Origin: Sphingobacterium paludis
GTDB lineage: Bacteria > Bacteroidota > Bacteroidia > Sphingobacteriales > Sphingobacteriaceae
NCBI RefSeq assembly: GCF_004364125.1
Contig: NZ_SNZV01000006.1
Location: 1 to 64,000 of the forward strand
Length of the DNA: 64,000 nucleotides
Direction: 5' to 3'
Shown: positions 61,058 through 64,000 of the stretch, piece after piece
Numbering within the stretch: the stretch's first letter is position 1
Layout: each line of letters opens with the position of its first letter
Position numbers and translations under genes: made by a program
The notes under the pieces: generated by a model
What the model saw: the letters and a program-made list of their open reading frames with translations, nothing else
Database searches by the model: none
What the model was told of the DNA's origin: nothing

Positions 61058-62218
61058 TCAACTGTCTTTAACCAAACGAATGCCGGCATACTGCCAGCGT
61101 GTAGACGCATGGAAGAAGTTTCGATACGTAGAGCGGCTGTGTTCTTTCGATGTTACGTCAGAAGCTCCGCGAAGGACCATTTGGTTCACCATAAATTTGC
61201 CATTGTATTCGCCGATCGCCCCCTCCTCTTTTCTAAAATTTGGATAAGGCAAATAGGCACTATTGGTCCATTCCCATCGGCGACCCCAATCCAATGACGC
61301 TGCAGCGACTTCCCATTCCTGTTCCGTCGGCAAACGCATCTTCTTCCATGACGCATAAGCTGATGCTTCGTAGAAGCTGACATGGTTCACTGGATCTTCG
61401 AGGTTTAATTTACGCAGGCCATTCAATGTGTATTGCATCCATTCCCCATCTATCTGATACCAATACAAGGGGGCCTGAACGTTGTTTTCATTCACCCATT
61501 GCCAGCCATCAGCATGCCAAAAGGAGAAATCTTGATATCCGCCATCCGCGATAAACTGCAAGTAATCAGCATTGCTGACGAGCTGTGTCGAAATTTCAAA
61601 TGCTTCCAGCCACACCTGATGCCGTCCTTTTTCGTTGTCATACGCAAACCCAACACCATCGTGGCCTATGCTGTGCAGCCCCTCACTAAACGTAATAAAG
61701 GCGTTATGGATTGGCGAAAAAGGCTGTGGCTCCCGATAACCTAAATCATATGGTGGAAAAAGTGGGTTGTGCCCTAAAATATACTTGATGTCCGTAAACA
61801 GGAGCTCCTGATGTTGTTGTTCGTGGTTCAGTCCTAAAATCACGATTTTGTGCAGTCGCTCATCCTGTTCGATTGTTTCCATTCGCTCAAGAATTGCCTC
61901 ATCGACATGTTGGCGGTATTCATATACGTCGGCAACGGCAGGTCTGCTCAGATTACCACGATCGGTACGCACCACCCGAGCGCCAACTGATTCATAATAG
62001 CTATTAAACACGAAATTGTATTGCGGATCAAAAGCCGTATAACCATCTTTTCCAAGCAAAAGAAAGGTTTCGAAAAACCAAGCCGTGTGCCCGAGATGCC
62101 ATTTCGGTGGACTCACAAACTCTATTGGCTGAACCACATAATCCTCCTTCAACAGTGGAGCACAGATTTCTTCCGTTCTACTTCTTACCGTTTTAAACAG
62201 CTCTATAAGGTCATTCAT
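61058..62218 (-). CDS. egtB: ergothioneine sulfoxide synthase EgtB
   Basis: EgtB is a non-haem iron enzyme that joins a thiol (gamma-glutamylcysteine or cysteine) to hercynine with O2. The 386-residue protein has an N-terminal DinB-like helical bundle with the iron ligands in KWHLGHTAWFFE and LGLNHEQQHQELL, and a C-terminal FGE-sulfatase-like domain with VSNADYLQFIADGGYQDFSFW, NHVSFYEASAYASW, RLPTEQEWEVAA and GRRWEWTNSAY. The frame is open 38 codons upstream; the ATG before NDLIELFKTV is chosen because it follows the egtD stop by 22 bases. It forms an operon with egtD and converges on a GNAT gene by one base. Confidence 0.94.
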   Translation of the reverse strand: MNDLIELFKTVRSRTEEICAPLLKEDYVVQPIEFVSPPKWHLGHTAWFFETFLLLGKDGYTAFDPQYNFVFNSYYESVGARVVRTDRGNLSRPAVADVYEYRQHVDEAILERMETIEQDERLHKIVILGLNHEQQHQELLFTDIKYILGHNPLFPPYDLGYREPQPFSPIHNAFITFSEGLHSIGHDGVGFAYDNEKGRHQVWLEAFEISTQLVSNADYLQFIADGGYQDFSFWHADGWQWVNENNVQAPLYWYQIDGEWMQYTLNGLRKLNLEDPVNHVSFYEASAYASWKKMRLPTEQEWEVAAASLDWGRRWEWTNSAYLPYPNFRKEEGAIGEYNGKFMVNQMVLRGASDVTSKEHSRSTYRNFFHASTRWQYAGIRLVKDS

Positions 62219-62240
62219 AACATCATTCGTTTTCAGAAAT

Positions 62241-63221
62241 TTACTGGGCTTCCCAGAGCACATCCACAAACCACCCACGTTTATCGGCAAAGGAATCGAT
62301 TGGCAAGAAGCCGGTTTCGGTCGCCATTTCATCTATTTCAGCCTGCAGGTATTTTTGGGAAACCTCCATATGAATTAACTCCCCTTTTCCGAAATGAATT
62401 TCGTCCTCCGGAAAGACAACACGATGCTCCAATAAACTGACCAGATAGCTAGAGCATGTGCCCGATATCGGATCGTAATGGCAATAATGTTCGAAAAGTT
62501 CTTCGTTGAAATTAGCGTCCAACTCGCGGTTCATACGGGTAAGGAGGTTGGTATTGAATTGCCAAGTTAACCCCGCCTCATCGTCATAGGCAGCCTGGAT
62601 AATGCGTGGGTTCTTAACCAAATCGAAACCCACCAAAACTTTATCGCCTTTATTCAAGAAGCTTCGCATACGGCTACAGAATTGCGTTGCATCGACCTTA
62701 GACATGTTCCCAATATTAGCGCCTAGAAACAGCACAACTTTAGGCAGGTCTGTCTGCTGCTGTATAGCAGCAAGGCCTTCGAAATAGTCACCATGATAGC
62801 TTTTTACCTGTAGCCTTGGCAGCTTTTCCTTCAAATCTTCTTCCAGATGATTTAAAATATGTGATGAAATATCAATAGGATGATAGGTCACATAGTTGGA
62901 GGAGGAGGTTAAAAACTGTAGCAAATGGAATGTTTTGCTGCCGTCACCTGCGCCAAGCTCGACAATGTTTATCGGCTCTTTTAGCGCGAAACATGCGGCA
63001 ACATCCGCGGTTTGCTCGCGCAAGATCTCTTCCTCACAGCGAGTCAAATAATATTCCGGACAACGCATGATTTTCTGGAACAGCACGTCCCCTTGCGCAT
63101 CATAGAAATATTTTGACGGCAGACATTTTTCACTTCGGCGTAGCCCCCACATCACATCATCATAAAAACTACGATTCACCTCGGATGTGAGGGAATCGTT
63201 TCGTTTACTTAACATATACAT
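62241..63221 (-). CDS. egtD: L-histidine N-alpha-methyltransferase EgtD
   Basis: EgtD uses three S-adenosylmethionines to convert L-histidine to hercynine, the first step of ergothioneine synthesis. The 326-residue protein has the family string LPSKYFYDAQGDVLFQKIMRCPEYYLTRCEEEIL, the SAM loop NIVELGAGDGSKTFHLL, YHPIDIS and FLGANIGNMS. These match the family along the whole chain. The C-terminal segment LPIDSFADKRGWFVDVLW closes the fold. A second ATG two codons in is also possible. It lies 22 bases upstream of egtB, so the pair makes the core ergothioneine pathway; no egtA, C or E gene is adjacent. Confidence 0.95.
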   Translation of the reverse strand: MYMLSKRNDSLTSEVNRSFYDDVMWGLRRSEKCLPSKYFYDAQGDVLFQKIMRCPEYYLTRCEEEILREQTADVAACFALKEPINIVELGAGDGSKTFHLLQFLTSSSNYVTYHPIDISSHILNHLEEDLKEKLPRLQVKSYHGDYFEGLAAIQQQTDLPKVVLFLGANIGNMSKVDATQFCSRMRSFLNKGDKVLVGFDLVKNPRIIQAAYDDEAGLTWQFNTNLLTRMNRELDANFNEELFEHYCHYDPISGTCSSYLVSLLEHRVVFPEDEIHFGKGELIHMEVSQKYLQAEIDEMATETGFLPIDSFADKRGWFVDVLWEAQ

Positions 63222-63289
63222 AGCGTTCCCCTTTTATTAAAACATCGGCGGTGTGAGATTGTTTTTCATGCGACAGGATGCAGCTGCTT

Positions 63290-63526
63290 TTAATCGCTGT
63301 TTTTTTTCAAGGAGTCAGCTTTTTCCAGCGAGTCCTGCTTCAGCGTATCTGTCGTGCCATATAATGGCTCATCCGTCGAGTTGAGATTATAGCGTGACTT
63401 ATCCATTTCACTCACCGGGCCCGGCGTGCTTTCGTCTGTATCGGTAGCCTTTTTTTCATCATTGCCCCCGCAAGAGAACATAAAGAAGGGTAATACGGCC
63501 AAACCTGTTAAGAACATTTTTTTCAT
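63290..63526 (-). CDS. small acidic lipoprotein
   Basis: This 78-residue protein has a lipoprotein signal peptide MKKMFLTGLAVLPFFMFSCGG with Cys19 as the lipidated residue. The mature part is acidic and polar, rich in Asp, Thr and Lys, with no recognisable fold, and ends KADSLKKNSD. The frame is open 38 codons upstream, but only the ATG at 63526 gives a signal peptide. Such small lipoproteins are common in Bacteroidota and usually unassigned. It lies 68 bases before egtD on the same strand, but no functional tie is evident. Confidence 0.8.
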   Translation of the reverse strand: MKKMFLTGLAVLPFFMFSCGGNDEKKATDTDESTPGPVSEMDKSRYNLNSTDEPLYGTTDTLKQDSLEKADSLKKNSD

Positions 63527-63856
63527 AACGTTTGTGTTTAGTGCAGAACTGGGAGCACAAAGTTCCCCTGCCCCATAAAGACGCACAAGTACACAACAAG
63601 TTGGCCAGCATGTAGCAAAACAAGTATAAATACAACGCATACAAGTAATTCTTCAAGCTGATATGGACGGGTCGAAACTGTCTGCTATGCGATTCAAGAT
63701 GTAAATCTATGGCTTCACATGCTTCTACCCTGCGTTGAAAGATGGATAATAATACTTAAAAAGCGGCCATGGGGTGAACGAATATTTTTGTTTACTGTTA
63801 TTTTATGTGCAACAGCGCCATTAACGGGCGCCGTAATAGATTAGAGCTACATCGCT
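63527..63856. other. 330-base intergenic region
   Basis: Between the small lipoprotein and the truncated nucleotidyltransferase-like gene nothing coding is seen. The minus-strand frames here are upstream extensions of the lipoprotein gene. A TATTTTTG box at 63783-63790 is a candidate promoter for the next gene. Confidence 0.55.
63783..63790 (+). promoter_or_regulatory. candidate -7 box for partial gene at window end
   Basis: TATTTTTG matches TAnnTTTG exactly, 66 bases before the ATG at 63857. Confidence 0.4.
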
Positions 63857-64000
63857 ATGGAAGAACCAGAAATAGATCAAAAAGCAACGGAAGCATTCTT
63901 TAAAGAGGCGTTGCAAAAACTTCATGAAAGCCAACTGCCCTACATGCTGGGAGGAGCTTTTGCTATGTTTCATTACACCGGGATATTCCGAGATACGAAA
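63857..64000 (+). CDS. partial nucleotidyltransferase-like protein
   Basis: The first 48 codons of a gene run off the end of the window. They read MEEPEIDQKATEAF, then LPYMLGGAFAMFHYTGIFRDTK. The last stretch resembles the active-site entry of minimal nucleotidyltransferases (typically YMLGGGFAM..YTG..RxTKDxDL), with the metal-binding Asp residues expected just beyond the boundary. It is only a partial view; no stop is seen. The assignment rests on this short motif. Confidence 0.6.
   Translation, partial: MEEPEIDQKATEAFFKEALQKLHESQLPYMLGGAFAMFHYTGIFRDTK

Noticed and set aside
1..64000. tRNA or rRNA genes, insertion sequences, integrase or phage genes
   Set aside because: None could be recognised on reading through the window; the AT-rich RiPP island has no recombinase or direct repeats that I could see at its edges.

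Overview
The window looks like chromosomal DNA from a Bacteroidota species, most likely Sphingobacteriaceae (Sphingobacterium/Pedobacter-like). This is inferred from a SusC/SusD pair with an ECF sigma factor and FecR anti-sigma factor, many lipoproteins with a short lipobox, LytTR two-component regulators, HxlR and FecR family regulators, and repeated matches to the Bacteroidota -7 promoter element TAnnTTTG in front of genes. No tRNA, rRNA, CRISPR array or complete mobile element was seen.

Layout. 1-385 is a gene-free array of ~74-bp tandem repeats. 386-6736 is housekeeping: an M14 carboxypeptidase lipoprotein, dihydroorotase, a pdxH-nuoC-nuoD operon and YqgE. 6811-18201 is a visibly more AT-rich accessory island with a RiPP (ribosomally made, modified peptide) gene cluster: TonB-dependent receptor, a 64-aa Cys/Thr-repeat precursor peptide, radical SAM/SPASM maturase, C39-peptidase ABC exporter, a miniature HlyD-like protein, a two-domain glycosyltransferase and a LanC-like protein, all on the minus strand. 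An unpaired LytTR regulator with a Glu in place of the phospho-acceptor Asp lies divergently upstream. 18321-30668 is mixed metabolism: SemiSWEET, a glycosyltransferase, DJ-1/PfpI, a methionine ABC importer (metNIQ) behind a structured leader, PoxB pyruvate oxidase, aldo/keto reductase, cyclophilin, an HMA-like small protein and an EEP-family hydrolase. 30896-32901 holds a FabH, a repeat-dense intergenic island and a small membrane protein.

33057-41934 is a compact polysaccharide utilisation locus on the minus strand (ECF sigma, FecR, SusC, SusD, GH29 alpha-L-fucosidase). Between fecR and susC a plus-strand promoter-like box and a strong intrinsic terminator suggest an antisense RNA. 42439-50151 carries NAD(P)HX repair, a broken TlpA-like thioredoxin in front of an intact one, an AraC regulator with a CatB-type chloramphenicol acetyltransferase, methionine aminopeptidase, and a divergent HxlR/metallo-beta-lactamase-fold pair. 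50230-58430 is a drug-export block: an RND tripartite pump (adaptor, permease, outer-membrane channel) followed upstream by a LytS-type kinase, LytTR regulator and SMR transporter operon. 58794-64000 has an aldo/keto reductase, two GNAT acetyltransferases, the ergothioneine pair egtD-egtB, a small lipoprotein and the start of a nucleotidyltransferase-like gene cut by the window end.

The RiPP cluster is the best candidate for an undescribed system. It has no lanthipeptide dehydratase, its LanC-like protein lacks the usual zinc-site CHG motif, and it joins a radical SAM enzyme to a two-domain glycosyltransferase around a precursor whose tail reads as repeated Thr-to-Cys pairs.
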